Notes under the pieces: model-generated | Databases searched by the model: none | What the model was told of the DNA's origin: nothing | Seen by the model: only the letters and a program-made list of their open reading frames with translations | Translations under genes and position numbers: made by a program | Shown here: piece by piece, positions 1-10,846 of the stretch | Position numbering within the stretch: position 1 is the first letter of the stretch | How the letters are laid out: each line of letters begins with the position of its first letter | Source of the DNA: Hydnum rufescens UP504 | Lineage: Eukaryota > Basidiomycota > Agaricomycetes > Cantharellales > Hydnaceae | Direction: 5' to 3' | Length of the DNA stretch: 64,000 nucleotides | NCBI GenBank assembly: GCA_014904985.1 | Contig: MU128962.1 | Location: 197,471 to 261,470, forward strand

Positions 1-131
1 GGTAATCAAAATCATCAAAGATTGAATGGTGATGGGCCGAAGACACACCTAAGGGACTGGCGGAACTCAAACGGATCCACATATCCATCTTCCGAGGACG
101 AGTACACGTTCCGCTGGATTCAAACTCCGCC

Positions 132-1507
132 ATGACCTCGTCCACAAATCACCATACAACTCCCACTACGGGTCACCCCGGACGGTGGAGACGTAATGAA
201 CTTGTGTCCCCCACTACTGGTGGCCTTGGGAAATTTCACGGTATGTTGCAACCTATGTTTCCACCTGCGACACCTGCAATCGGACAAAAACCTTCCCATC
301 CAAACCGTCCGGAAACTCTCCACCCTAATCCGGTCCCAGACCGCCGATGGCAAGTCATATCAGTGGACATGATCACGGAGCCTCCCGGAGTCGCATGGAT
401 TTGACAGTGTGATGATCGTCGTCGACCGACTCTCCAAACGGATTCATGTGATGCCCACGACGACCACAGTGGACTCCGCTGGAGTTGCCCGTCTTTTCCG
501 AGACAATGTCTGGAGGCACCATGGCCTTCCAGAGACCATCATCAGTGATCGGGGCACCACATTCACCTCGAAGTTCATGAAGGAACTCAATTCGCTCCTT
601 GGAGTTAAGACCAACTTCTCCACAGCATTCCACCCCCAGACAGATGGACAAACGGAGCGAGTCAATCAGGAGATCGAGCAGTACCTCCGAATCTTTGTCA
701 ACCACAGACAAAATGATTGGGCAGACTGGCTCCCTATGGCGGAGTTTGCATACAATAACCGGATCCACTCCTCCACCCGGGAAACCCCATTCCGCCTTGA
801 CTCTGGCCAAGACCCTCGCCTCGGCACTGAACCAATCCGCCCTGGAGTTGTTGAAGCAGCCACGGACTTTGTCACACGGATGCAGAAAACCTCTGAGGAA
901 GCCCAGTCCGCTCTCCGCCAAGCAGCCCGAGGACATGGCTCGTCACTATGATGCCCACCGGATAGAAGCCCCGGAGTATGCAGTCGGAGACTCGGTATGG
1001 CTGGACGCTCACAACATTTCCATTGACCGCCCAGCCCGGAAACTCTCGGACAAGTGGTTAGGCCCATACAAGGTAGACAAGGTGATCTCCCGCTCCGCTA
1101 TCCGCCTCAAACTTCCCTCCTCCATGCGAGTCCACCCGGTCTTCCATGTCTCAAAACTCCGCCCTTTCCGGCCTGACCCAATTACGGATCGCATTGCACA
1201 TCCTCCACCCCCTCCTACCCTCCATGGTGGCGAGGAGGAGTATGAGGTAGAACGAATTGAAAACTCCCGCTATTTCCGAGGCCGACTCCAGTACTTGGTG
1301 AAATGGAAAGGCTACCCACCCTCGGAGAACCAATGGCTTCCGGAGACCAACCTAGGTAATGCCCCGGAAGTCGTCACGGAATTCCACCTTGCCCATCCGG
1401 AAGCTCCACGACGGATCAGCGCCATTGACTTCTCCTCCATTGGGTTCCGGACATGTCCACTCCTAACAGAACCCCCTGCAGACCTCCCGGACTGGTCAGC
1501 CCATTGA
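132..1507 (+). pseudogene. Ty3/gypsy integrase with C-terminal chromodomain, frameshifted
   Basis: Part of the polyprotein that integrates element cDNA. From about 132 to 404 the integrase zinc-binding region and the junction VPDRRWQVISVDMI are readable but shifted between frames. From 409 to 951 the rve core is seen (VDRLSKRIH, then ISDRGTTFTSKF with the second acidic residue, then FHPQTDGQTERVNQEIEQ with the Glu). A one-base insertion near 927 (compare CAGCCCGAGG here with CAGCCAAGG in the copy at about 63.2 kb) moves the rest into another frame, which carries the LTR-retroelement C-terminal region (KWLGPYKVDKVI) and a chromodomain (YEVERIENSRYFRGRLQ, then YLVKWKGYPPSENQWLP). The stop is at 1505-1507. 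The chromodomain identifies a chromovirus; in that group it is thought to guide integration to heterochromatin. The copy cannot make an intact protein. Confidence 0.92.
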
Positions 1508-1543
1508 TCCCTGCTCCTCCGGCCAATCGGGACGATCGGCCCT

Positions 1544-1556
1544 AAGAGGGGGGTGA
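1544..1556 (+). other. Polypurine tract of gypsy element
   Basis: AAGAGGGGGGTGA lies directly before the LTR start TGTCAGGG. This is the expected plus-strand primer site, and the same sequence appears in reverse at 62562-62574 beside the other copy. Confidence 0.75.
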
Positions 1557-2221
1557 TGTCAGGGTTCGCCCCCAACTCCGGTCTACTCCGGTCTACTCCG
1601 GTCCTCGTCCGCCCACCTCCAGTCCGGTTCTCCACTTATTTCCCTCGCCCAAGTCCACTTTGCTTCCGGCTTGATTCCGGTTTGACTCCGGTCCAACCCT
1701 ATCTTGGTTTCATTTCCTTTTCATTTCCCTTTCATTTCCCATTGCTTCCGGTTCACCCCCTGGCCGAGTTCCTGTTCCTGTTCCTGTTCCTGTTCCTGTC
1801 CCCCTTGTAACCACCTCCAGTTTAGCGATCACTCCCCCGTAGTATAGTCATCATGTATAAGTAGTCCGAGAGCGAAGTCCAGAGACCCCAGCTTTGGTCT
1901 CTCAGGATTTCCGCTGTTACTCCGGACTACAGGTCAGCCTTCATGTATTCCGTATTCGTATTACATAATCTCAGGATTTCCACTGTTACTCCGGACTACA
2001 GATCCAAGTATTTTCCAGTTGACTCCGCGAGCTTAAGGACCGCTGTGCTCGTTTCCGCCTAGTCCCTTCCGGGCTGCTGGATTGCCTCTCCGTCCCCTCC
2101 TATCTTCGTTATCTCATTCCTGCCTGGATTCTCTCGGACTTAGCTGGACTTACACCGGACTTAGCCGGAATTATCTGTGTTTATATTTGTTTGGTGCTCT
2201 CGTCGCAGCGTGGCCCTGACA
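1557..2221 (+). repeat. 3' LTR of gypsy element (665 bp)
   Basis: The LTR begins TGTCAGGG and ends CCCTGACA, an 8-bp perfect terminal inverted repeat. Two other copies (54146-54822, 677 bp; 60544-62561, 664 bp once a nested insert is removed) confirm both boundaries. It contains short repeats of TCCGGTCTAC (about 1580-1605) and CTGTTC (about 1770-1800), and a TATA-like GTATAAGTAG near 1855 that would be the Pol II start region. Confidence 0.93.
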
Positions 2222-2509
2222 GGCAAGAGCCCCCAGCCCCCTCCTCCTCCCCACTCAGCTAGCTCAAAGGAAGGTGGAGGCAGGCCACCAGATGATGACA
2301 GTGGACCTGGGAAAGGAGGAGGAGCCCAGGACGAGGAGGTCCAGACCCTAGGTCCCCTTCCAATCACAACAGGCTGTACTGAGGATATATCAAACATGGT
2401 ATGATACCATGCTTAATTAATATATCCAGCAAGTAACTTGCCTTCATGGTAACCATGGCATGGTACCACAGCAGGGGCTGTGCACACTAAAAATAGGCTC
2501 ACATAATAG
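2222..2509. other. No gene recognised; short palindromic CATGGTA motifs
   Basis: No coding similarity is recognised. At about 2394-2470 ATGGTATGATACCAT and CCATGGCATGGTACC form small palindromes. Confidence 0.4.
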
Positions 2510-2606
2510 TGCAGCTGTGAGATTCAAACTCACAGCTTATTGGAAGCATGAGCACTCAAGACACTATAGCAGTCTCAGCTAACTCACTCTGCTTATAGCA
2601 CCTCAA
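2510..2606 (-). repeat. tRNA-like / tRNA-derived SINE head
   Basis: On the minus strand the segment has an A-box-like TAGCTGAGACTG followed about 50 bases later by a TPsiC arm GTGAG-TTTGAAT-CTCAC with a perfect 5-bp stem and 7-base loop (B box). The ends AGTG and CACT can pair as a partial acceptor stem. The D and anticodon arms do not fold convincingly, so it is more likely a tRNA-derived repeat or tRNA relic than a working tRNA gene. Confidence 0.45.
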
Positions 2607-2838
2607 TTTTGGGATCCTATGTACCCATAGGGCTCCCGGCGCTATCCACTTTGCCTATTTTTCCCATTGCTCACATTGCTATGATTAATCACACAATTTG
2701 AGACATTTTCAGTGGTATAATGATGTATTTGGATGTGAAGACAAATAAACACACCATTGTTGGCATGTGCATTGCTACTGATCATCGCAGTCTCCACCCC
2801 AATACCCAAATCAGATTCCACTCCAGGACTTGCCCACA

Positions 2839-5800
2839 TCAGATCAAATGCTTTGGCCCTCCTGCAATGGACATCAGCTTGTTTAGGGCATATGCACACA
2901 CACCATCTCGCAGATCAAGGAATAGATCCCCACTGCATAGAGAAACACAGTCGTCCCACCAGGCTGCACAATATTCACAAAATACAAGTACCCAACACAT
3001 CTCTTCCTGGAGGAGCAGGACCTCCTCACCCCATTGCTGCATGCGTGCACGTGACCTGGCCCATTCAACTTGTAATGCTACAAAACTGTTAACAGTGTTC
3101 ACAAATGAAAATAACAACAACCAGTCCACACCTTTGTGCAAGTTTGGGGTGTTGGACTTGACAGCGCCAGGGGTGGCAAGCCAGATCCAGGACAACATAC
3201 AATGCCCTTCCCCAGGACCATACACTCACTCATTATCATGTGATGTGAGAGTGCATATGTTGTCTTGGTGCAATGGTTTCAAGACATTTTCCCATTTGCC
3301 AGGACATGCAAGGATAAGATGACATGCTTGGGCTGCATGATACCTTGAGGCTATTCCATCAGTTTGTGCCTTGGCCTTATTGAGTAGAGTGCATGTGTGT
3401 GTATTCAAGTGTTGCCCTCAGACTTGGTCATTCTTGTATTTTGAAAGATGGGCCCAGACTGTAAGTGATTGGTGAAGTTCAGCAATAGCATCAGTTGCCT
3501 GGGCAAATCTAAGCTGCTGCTCCATGTCAATTATATGTGAGCTCACATGAATCGAAGGGGGGAGTTGAGAAGGGAGAAGTAAGGACTGAGACTCAGGGTG
3601 ACTTTCTGCATGTTCATCAGGCAGATGGGCTGCTAGATAACAAACAGCCACAGGCATATACACAGCTTGAATGGCATGAAATGCCACAATCTGTTTCTCA
3701 ATGTGAAGGTGCCACTCTTGGATTTCCACTTGCTGAGTTGCAGTGGCAGAATTACCTCATGCCTTCACATCTTGAGTGAGGCGACATCTATAAACACAGT
3801 AAGCTGCACAACACCACATAAAACACCTGAACACTGACTGCAGTTCTTCCAGCTGCATCCCTGTGATTAGGAAGGTGCTTGCACTCACAGCATGCAACAC
3901 GGAATCAGAACCAAGGGATTCCCTCTTGAATCAGGCGAGGTTGAGCCAGATTTCAGCCTGAGTCTTAGCTGTTTGCTGGGAGTGAGCTTGCCAGCCACTT
4001 GCATGACAGCTACAAGACTTACATGAGGCTGTAATAACATATGGATCAGGTTTAGAGTCATCAGCTTCCCAAGCAGATACCATGGGCTCCCAAGTTTCGA
4101 TAACAGCCTCAGGGAATCTGGAGCTAAACTTGTGGAATTGCTCAGAGTGGAGAGTAGTTGTAGCAAGGGCAGTGGCTAACTTGGTTTTAAGGGAAGTACC
4201 TTGAGGTAACATGAATTGATATGGTATTGCACTTTCATGCAGTGGCAACATACCCAAGCCCAAGATCTTACAATAATTCCAATCTCCAAAGAAATCATCA
4301 ATTGTATCATGTTGCAAGCCCTCCCCCATTTCCTTCATGCTGGAAGCTGTGGGATTTATGTTTGCCCAGTCACGCTCTATGCCTTCACCATCTGTTGGTC
4401 TGGCACCAGGGCAGAGATTCAATGAGAACTTGGTGTGACACAGCTGCTTATGAGCTGGGAGGTGAAATTTAGGATCACCCCAGTGAGGCTCACTTGAGGA
4501 TCAAGTTGGATGGCTGGAGGGAGCAAAGCATGCCACATTCGTTGCTTCTTCACCCATTGACAGAATATGTCATAAGATAGAAGGACACTGCAAAGGCCAC
4601 ATAATTGAAGGCTAGAGGAAATGATGTAATCCATGTTGCTGTACCTGCAGGACAGTTAGCAATTGGTAGACCTGGTATATTTGGAGTGAATATATCATAC
4701 TGCTTGCCTTTCTGAAGATCCCCGAGTCCCAAGGGGCAAATACAGCCCTGACAGGCACAAACAGAGGCGCCAACACCCGTAACACATAGTCCTGATGAAT
4801 TCCTCATGTTGGCAAGGTCCAAGGCAGCAAGACTGCTGCATGTTGAAATCTGATTAAAAGAACACTTAGTTCATAATGCACAATATGAACTGGATATAAC
4901 CTACATCTTTCTCAGATATATAACCAGTGAGAAACTTCTTGTAGTCCTCATTCTGGACAAAATATGCCCAGCCAGTGCTGAGACCAGCATTGGGGTGTGT
5001 CCCTGACTTGAAGCAATTCTTCATTCAAAAGTTTGCATCAGCTGTGATGTGTAGGCGATAAAGAAATCTAATTATTATGAAGGCATAAGTATGAACTCAT
5101 AGGACTTTGGACTCCACAACGTACAGTTGTGAAGGGGGTGCAGATTCCCATTCATTTGGCAAGTTGATGCCTGGTTGTGGGCAAGTTGGGCAGAGGACTG
5201 TGAGTGACCCTGACTGGGTCCCTCCAACTCCTGAATCTTCATGTCCATTCCCAGCTCGCTTTAGCATCATGAGATGGCACCATTTGTGCAACATCCTCAG
5301 GAAACTGACATATTGGTCCTTTGAACACATGAATATGAGCTTACAGTCAGATCATTACATTATTCGAATGTGTGCACCTTTACAGGAACCAAACCTGTGT
5401 TGTCAGTCTCTCATTCAATGGTGGCAATGAAGTGTGTTGCCGTGACTTTGGAATGGAGCATTTGAAGGTGGAAATGATTTAAGACCATGAATGTTGCACA
5501 CATGTGAGGTTGATGGATTGTGGTGGGAAACCACCCATGGTGAAGAAGCTGCTGTTGTGTATGAACCGAAGACCCACAGCCACAGAAAACCACATGGATG
5601 TGATGGATTCCATTGATGTGTATAACAGAGAAGTGTTAGTGGTGTCTGGAGCCCCTTAGGCCACTCAGCAGACTTATGGGTAGAGCCATAGCTCTTGCCT
5701 CCTTTCTCTCTTCTTTTTCTCTTTTCTACTTCTTATTCAAACCCAGTGGAACGCTTCTCCACTGGAGTTTGGTGCTGCCCTGGCTTATAGCTAGATTTGT

Positions 5801-6507
5801 CTCTTATTATTACATAATCAGCCTAGTAACAGCCAGCCATGGCAAAGCCCGAATGCATCTTTTCTACCACCATCAACTGTCCATCTCATAGAGTCACGGA
5901 CTTGTTGATTACGCACTACACACTGTGTGACTCTTGGCTTTATGACTAAACCCTCTTACTTTGCCCTAGTGGGCATAGAAACCCTAACCCTCCAGGAACT
6001 GCTAGCCTGTCGGGCTAGGTGGAATGGTCTCAGTCCCATAGACTGGACTAATCCACTGGATCCAGAACCTCCTCCATCTTCCAGTTCCTCCCCAATCCTT
6101 AATTCGGATACTACTGAATTAACAAGAAGGATACTGGTCCATCCTTTGGCATTAGGCAGCCCCTGTGACCAAGATAGGTAGTGAGACCCATGTCTCATAG
6201 AGTCATGTGTTTGAAAAACATGCCATTCCATGCCTAAGGAGAACCCAAAGTCAGTGGGTTTTGTCCTAAAGAAGAATCATGCTTACATCGATATGGTGCA
6301 ATGGAAGATGTTTGTGGCATTGAACACAGCATTCATGACAGACCACTTCATGATCAAGGCATTCACAACATCGATGGATTCCACTGATGCCAGGTAATTT
6401 ACAGCCTGGGCAGCCGAAAACCTCCAATGTGTCACCATGTCTGTCATACTGCAAGATTGCATTGAGAAATTCATTGCAGATGTGGGTCCATTCAAGAAGG
6501 GGAGCAT
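2839..6507 (-). pseudogene. KDZ transposase, CxC2 type, degenerate (copy 1)
   Basis: Reading leftwards, the family's segments appear in order. They are the CxC2 cysteine cluster (CPGCKLPG ... HRCCECLDHEVVCHECC, then HLPLHHID, 6454-6285), WNGMFFKHM after a short intron with GTAAGC donor, NGIHHIHVVFCGCG (about 5620-5575), WCHLMMLKRAGNGHE and CPTCPQPGINLPNEWE (5330-5130), ADANF with an in-frame stop (about 5050), the core GVGASVCACQGC..LGDLQKGKQY (4790-4690), SYDIFCQWVKK (about 4570), RPTDGEGIERDWANINPTAS (about 4400-4340), HDTIDDFFGDWN, and the C-terminal IQAVYMP and RFAQATDAIAELH (3700-3480) and LSWIWLATPG blocks (to 2839). KDZ proteins are basidiomycete transposases with an RNase H-fold core. 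Stops and frame changes make it non-functional. The low-complexity N-terminus may reach about 6771. A solo LTR (5634-6124) sits in the coding region. Confidence 0.85.
5634..6124. repeat. Solo LTR, 491 bp, inserted in KDZ copy 1
   Basis: It starts TGTTAGTGG and ends GAATTAACA (TG...CA, 6-bp inverted termini TGTTAG/TTAACA with one mismatch). It is flanked by a perfect 5-bp target duplication AGAAG at 5629-5633 and 6125-6129. Removing it with one AGAAG joins the KDZ reading frame on the minus strand (GPVSF continues into SVIHINGIHH). No other copy of this LTR is seen in the window, so its family is unknown. Orientation is undetermined. Confidence 0.82.
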
Positions 6508-6969
6508 CCTACTGACTATCTATTAGGCAAAGGGCTATACTGAAGGCACAGGACTTACTGCCACTGTGAATTGCTTATTTCCAGAGGTTTTGGGCCCTCC
6601 GCCAATGAGGTGGTGATTTGGATTGCTTGAAGAGTAGAGCTTGTTGTTTACAGGCTCAGGCTCAAATGATGGCATGTCAGGAGGACGTGAAGCAGCAGGG
6701 GGTCCAAATGGAGGTGTATCAAGACTCCCAATAGCATGTTGTGTCTGTGTCCTGCCCTGTTCAGAATACACAATGTGGTTTGTAACTTCCTGTGTTACAA
6801 GAGCAAATGGGTTGACAGCAGGTCTTCCCTGTCATTGATGTATGAAGTACAATAAAGCTGTGTGAGAACAAACAGCCTACCAAGTATATTCCTTGAAATC
6901 TTGTGGACCATGGTGCAACCTCAAGCAAAGATCTGATTTCATGTACTGGTGCATGATATTTCATAACAA
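6508..6969 (-). other. Possible KDZ N-terminal tail; otherwise no gene
   Basis: A Pro/Ser-rich minus-strand ORF (6771-6535) could be the disordered N-terminus of the neighbouring KDZ transposase, because such tails precede the CxC2 cluster in this family. No conserved motif proves it. Confidence 0.3.
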
Positions 6970-7150
6970 AACACCATGGGTTTACCCTACATAGAGCTAC
7001 CCTACATTGTACCTACATCATAGATCTATCCTACATCAGAGGTTTGCCCCATATCATAGGCAAACCCTGCATCACAGGTTCACCCTATATTGTAGGTTAT
7101 CATGGGTCCCACCTACAAACCTACATCATAGGTCCATTCTATATTATGTC
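6970..7150. repeat. Short imperfect repeats of CTACATCATAGGT type
   Basis: Repeated variants of CCTACATCATAGG, CCCTACATTGTACC and CACCCTATATTGTAGG give a run of small inverted and direct repeats over about 180 bases. No coding potential is apparent. Confidence 0.55.
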
Positions 7151-8925
7151 ACCTGACACAATTGCCTGGGCATGTTGCTGTAAAAGCAGAAAAAGTTCTG
7201 CATCCCTACCACTGCACCATACATTGCACAGGGGATGTAGTTAGCCACAGCTAGGTTCAAGCTACCCTGGGCAGGGTAACCGCAATCATATGTTGCCCCT
7301 TGCCACGACCCTAACACTGACCCAGACATAAGGTCATGAGATCAAACCACTCAGTGAGAACCAAGTGACTTTTCATGTTGCGCTCCCCAACCCCCAAGGA
7401 CTCATCTTGAACAGTCAGAGGACCTAAGACCCTTGCTCAAGAGATATCATTATCTGATGGTGATGGCACTAAGATGGTTACTTACTGCGATCACCTGGTC
7501 GACAAGAGACTTAAGCACAAGACAATGGAAGCCTGACAATGAAACACGATGAAAGATAGATGAAACAAAAATAGGGTACAACTCACGAGGGAATGGGATA
7601 AACCCAAACAACGATCAAACTTGCAGAGGCAAGGTTCAGATGTAAGAAAGGATGGAGGCTGAGAGTAAGACAAATGCACCAGACAAAGCAACAGGAACAA
7701 CATCAGCAGGGACAAGCAAATATTGGGGCTGAGACAACTTACAGGATGAACGAGGTGCCACTTTAAGGGGACATCAGGGAGAGAACATGTCAATTATAAC
7801 ATGTCAGGCTTACAAATAGGAACAACACTGTGGGACTGAACAAACACAACCAATAGGACTAAGACAACAGATAAGGCATGGACCAAGGTGGGGAAGAGGG
7901 GGATGTTGACTGGAAAGACAGAGACCCACAGGGAGAATGAGAGATGCAAAACTGGGACAGAGATATGCAGGAAGATGGTGGTGTGAGAAGACAAGAGAGA
8001 TTTTATGGTGAATGCTGAAAGATATGCAAATTTGATTCTGCTTTCATATTCCATGCACACAGTGCATGCTTATGATCCTGATCCTCCCTACTACTATTGA
8101 AGGAATTCTCGGATTTACTAGAATGAAACAAGGGTAATATAGTGGTCCAGTACTGCTAAAGGGATAAAAGAACTAACCTCAGTCTTTGGGAAAAAGAACT
8201 GAGGGGTGCAAGAGAGTCAGGAGACTAATATAAATATACATGATAATGCTGCATACTGAGATAGGTAGGCTCATTCATTTATTAAATCTTTGATTGCTAC
8301 TGTACCCCACTTTGGATGAAGTGGAGCCTGAATGGCTCTTGGCATTGGCCGTATTCATTCACATTAATGCATTGACTTCAATTTCTTGTGTTGTACCTTT
8401 ACTCCAAATGGTCTGCTTAGCTATGATTTTTATTTGTGATTTTCTAAAGTGTGATGTCTTGAGAGACTGGGAATTCCAGTTTGTCTACTTAATACTTGAT
8501 TCGAGTCTGTGTGACCCTGTGTGACTTGGGTAAGCTGGCAGGGATAGGACTGGACCAAATTTTCCACCCACCTTTGAGTGGCAATCACTGAAAACATGTC
8601 TCAAACTGAGAACTATTTCCCAAATTTGAATTCATGAGCTCCTTAAATATTTCCTTCTGAATTCTGGTGCTGGTTAGGGTAACAATTGGACAATAAGTAT
8701 CTGGGTATCTAAACAAAACTGTTTCTGGTCCAAATTTTCCTCACTGGTCATCCAGCATTTTGTGCAAAGTCCCAGACTTATTTCAAATAATGAATTGTAT
8801 AGTTTCTAGCACATAGTCTCCTCTGATAGACCAAAGGCCTTCACAGTCCTCAGATCTTTGTGAAATCCTGTTCAAATAGCTCCCAAATACTGTAGCCAAA
8901 CATTATTTGAGAGTTTCAGAAGAAG
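7151..8925. other. No recognisable gene
   Basis: Only short ORFs occur (two minus-strand ones at 7491-7793 and 7794-8060 are Leu/Ser-rich with no motif). AT-rich, CpG-poor sequence without clear repeats; probably old degraded DNA. Confidence 0.4.
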
Positions 8926-9877
8926 TACAGTAGTGGACAGGCAAAGTCATCAATTGTATCCAGGGCTTGATTGGGCCATTTTAAACTTAGATAATGGCAA
9001 ACCCAGGCTCATTGGGGCCCAAGGAGCCCAAAAAACACCTTCATTTGACTTCTAGGAGAAAAATTTGGGTTGGCCAAATTTTTGAGCTAATTTTGACCAA
9101 AGTCACACTACCTCAGAGGCCACCATAGTGGCACAAAGATGTATTGGTGTCATATTTACCTCTAAACCATAGGCTGGATGAACTAAATGATAATTATATA
9201 CATATAAAAACTATCTACTCACAAGTGTATGGACAGTTAGTTGAGAATAGATTCTACTGCATAGCAAGCATGGCTCTCTGGGAAACACTACAGTGGGACT
9301 TTTGTTTCCTCACTGCCCACTCTGCTGCTCTTCCTGCAAGGTTGATGTGGTAGGGAGACATGAAGCACCAAGACCAATTGATAAAGCAACAGATGGTTCA
9401 TATGGGACATGAGTCAGACTGTCCCTTGCAACTTGCTTTGCCTCAGCAAAGGTGGTTTTGAAAACCTCACAGTAACAATATTTGGTGTACCTAATACTAT
9501 GGAAATAAACATATGTCAGCATATTTCCTCAAGCAGACTAGTGAACACCAGAGATTTCTGAACATGACTCTGCATGGGGGTGACTTTAGATGTTCATTTT
9601 CTGCCTCTCTGGATGCAGCTAGTGACCTGTTTGTTACAGAATCATGTTCTCCTCATCTATACCTACATTTTGGTACCAAAGCCAAGTACAGGTGCTGAAA
9701 AAGACCATCTGGCCAAATTTTTCACCTAAATGTCAATAATTTTTAGAATTTACACTAGCTGAGCATGTAGCTAGCTTCTTATGCCATTTCTAAGACCATT
9801 GGTATGATTTCTAAACAATCTCAATGATTATTTTGGACTCAAAGTTAAATTGATGACTTTGGCTGTCCACTACTGTA
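8926..9877. mobile_element. TIR element, 952 bp, Tc1/mariner-like MITE
   Basis: The left end TACAGTAGTGGACAGGCAAA is inversely repeated at the right end. Over 29 bases (8926-8954 and 9849-9877) the two ends differ at one position and run into GTCATCAAT/ATTGATGAC. If the outer TA is the target duplication, the TIR begins CAGTAGTGGACAG, as expected for Tc1/mariner-type elements. Internal ORFs (for example 9144-9353) show no transposase motif, so the element would need a transposase from elsewhere. Confidence 0.72.
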
Positions 9878-10845
9878 ATTAGGGTGAAAAGATTTAGAGC
9901 TTTGAAAAGGGATCTGGCACTTGGGCAGCCCCAGGTGTATTTTTAAATTCTCTCAAAATGACAGATAGGTTTTATGTGATTCAGTCAAGTAGACAACCTC
10001 AGCTTCAGAATTTTGAGGGCACAGCAAAGATTCATGTACTACAGTGGGTGAGAGGTACAAAGTTTAAGGGGAAATCACTTCCACATGGCCAGCTTGGAGT
10101 GCATTCCCATATCTTATCCACCCTGACACTGCACTTGGGACATGATAAAAGACAGCATGGGATACACCTGTTACCAGTGGTGAAGTGGTTTCCCTGAGTA
10201 TGGCATCATGGCATCATTCAGTCAGATAGTCACATTGGGGGTTAGATTGACACACCATGACTGGAAGATGCCAGTTTGCAACCCCTTTGTCAGAAGGTAC
10301 CAGTGTCTGCCCAGTTGAATGTTGTTGGAAGCATCATGTGTTGAAAGTGTGGGAACTTGTGCGAGATTTAAAGCAGTGAACAACTCAACAGGCAGTGCCA
10401 CAATATTCAGGCCTGTGGAATCGAAAGGGGGCCCAACATGAGGCTCAGCACACGTGACTAGGGATTCAGGGATGGGTGACAGCACTGGGGCCACAGGGGC
10501 AGGAGGAGGCAAGTTGGTAAGCGAGTTATTCATGTTGAACACAGCCATTGTAAGTTTGGATATTGCATGGTGAAGGAGTGCAATCTGTGAGGAAACTTCA
10601 AAATAATGAAATCGTCATTCGAGTGTGGTTGACTTGGAAAAATGAACTGTACTTACACCTGGTAACAACAGGTGGTATTTCGAAGGCTGGGGGAGGGGGG
10701 GCATCCTGGGCCATATTTGCAGTACAGACAGATAAAACTGGATGTTCCACACTGTGTCTGCCACTAGGCAGTTGCAGAGGCATCTGGATTTGTTTCCAGT
10801 GGCTCTGGAGGTGGTCTTGCACCTCACAATCATTTTCTCCTCAGT
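9878..10845. other. No recognisable gene; short Pro-rich ORF on minus strand
   Basis: A 108-codon minus-strand ORF (10548-10222) has a Pro-rich stretch (LPPPAPVAPVLSPIPESL) but no motif I recognise. TTTCTCCTCAG at about 10834-10844 resembles a 3' splice site in front of the gene that follows. Confidence 0.35.
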
Positions 10846-10846
10846 C

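Larger units (their letters stand above)
1..2221 (+). mobile_element. Ty3/gypsy chromovirus, 3' portion, runs off the left edge
   Basis: This is the right-hand part of an LTR retrotransposon in the order integrase zinc region, integrase core, chromodomain, polypurine tract, 3' LTR. The gag, protease, reverse transcriptase and RNase H parts would lie left of base 1. The same family occurs at 54146-54822 as a solo LTR and at 60544-64000 in inverse orientation, so the window begins and ends in inverted copies of one element. The 5' flank is outside the window, so no target duplication can be tested; the 3' flank starts GGCAA at 2222. CpG is better preserved here than in the right-hand copy. Confidence 0.93.

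Noticed and set aside
2510..2606. Functional tRNA gene
   Set aside because: Only A and B boxes and the T arm fit. The D and anticodon arms are not convincing.
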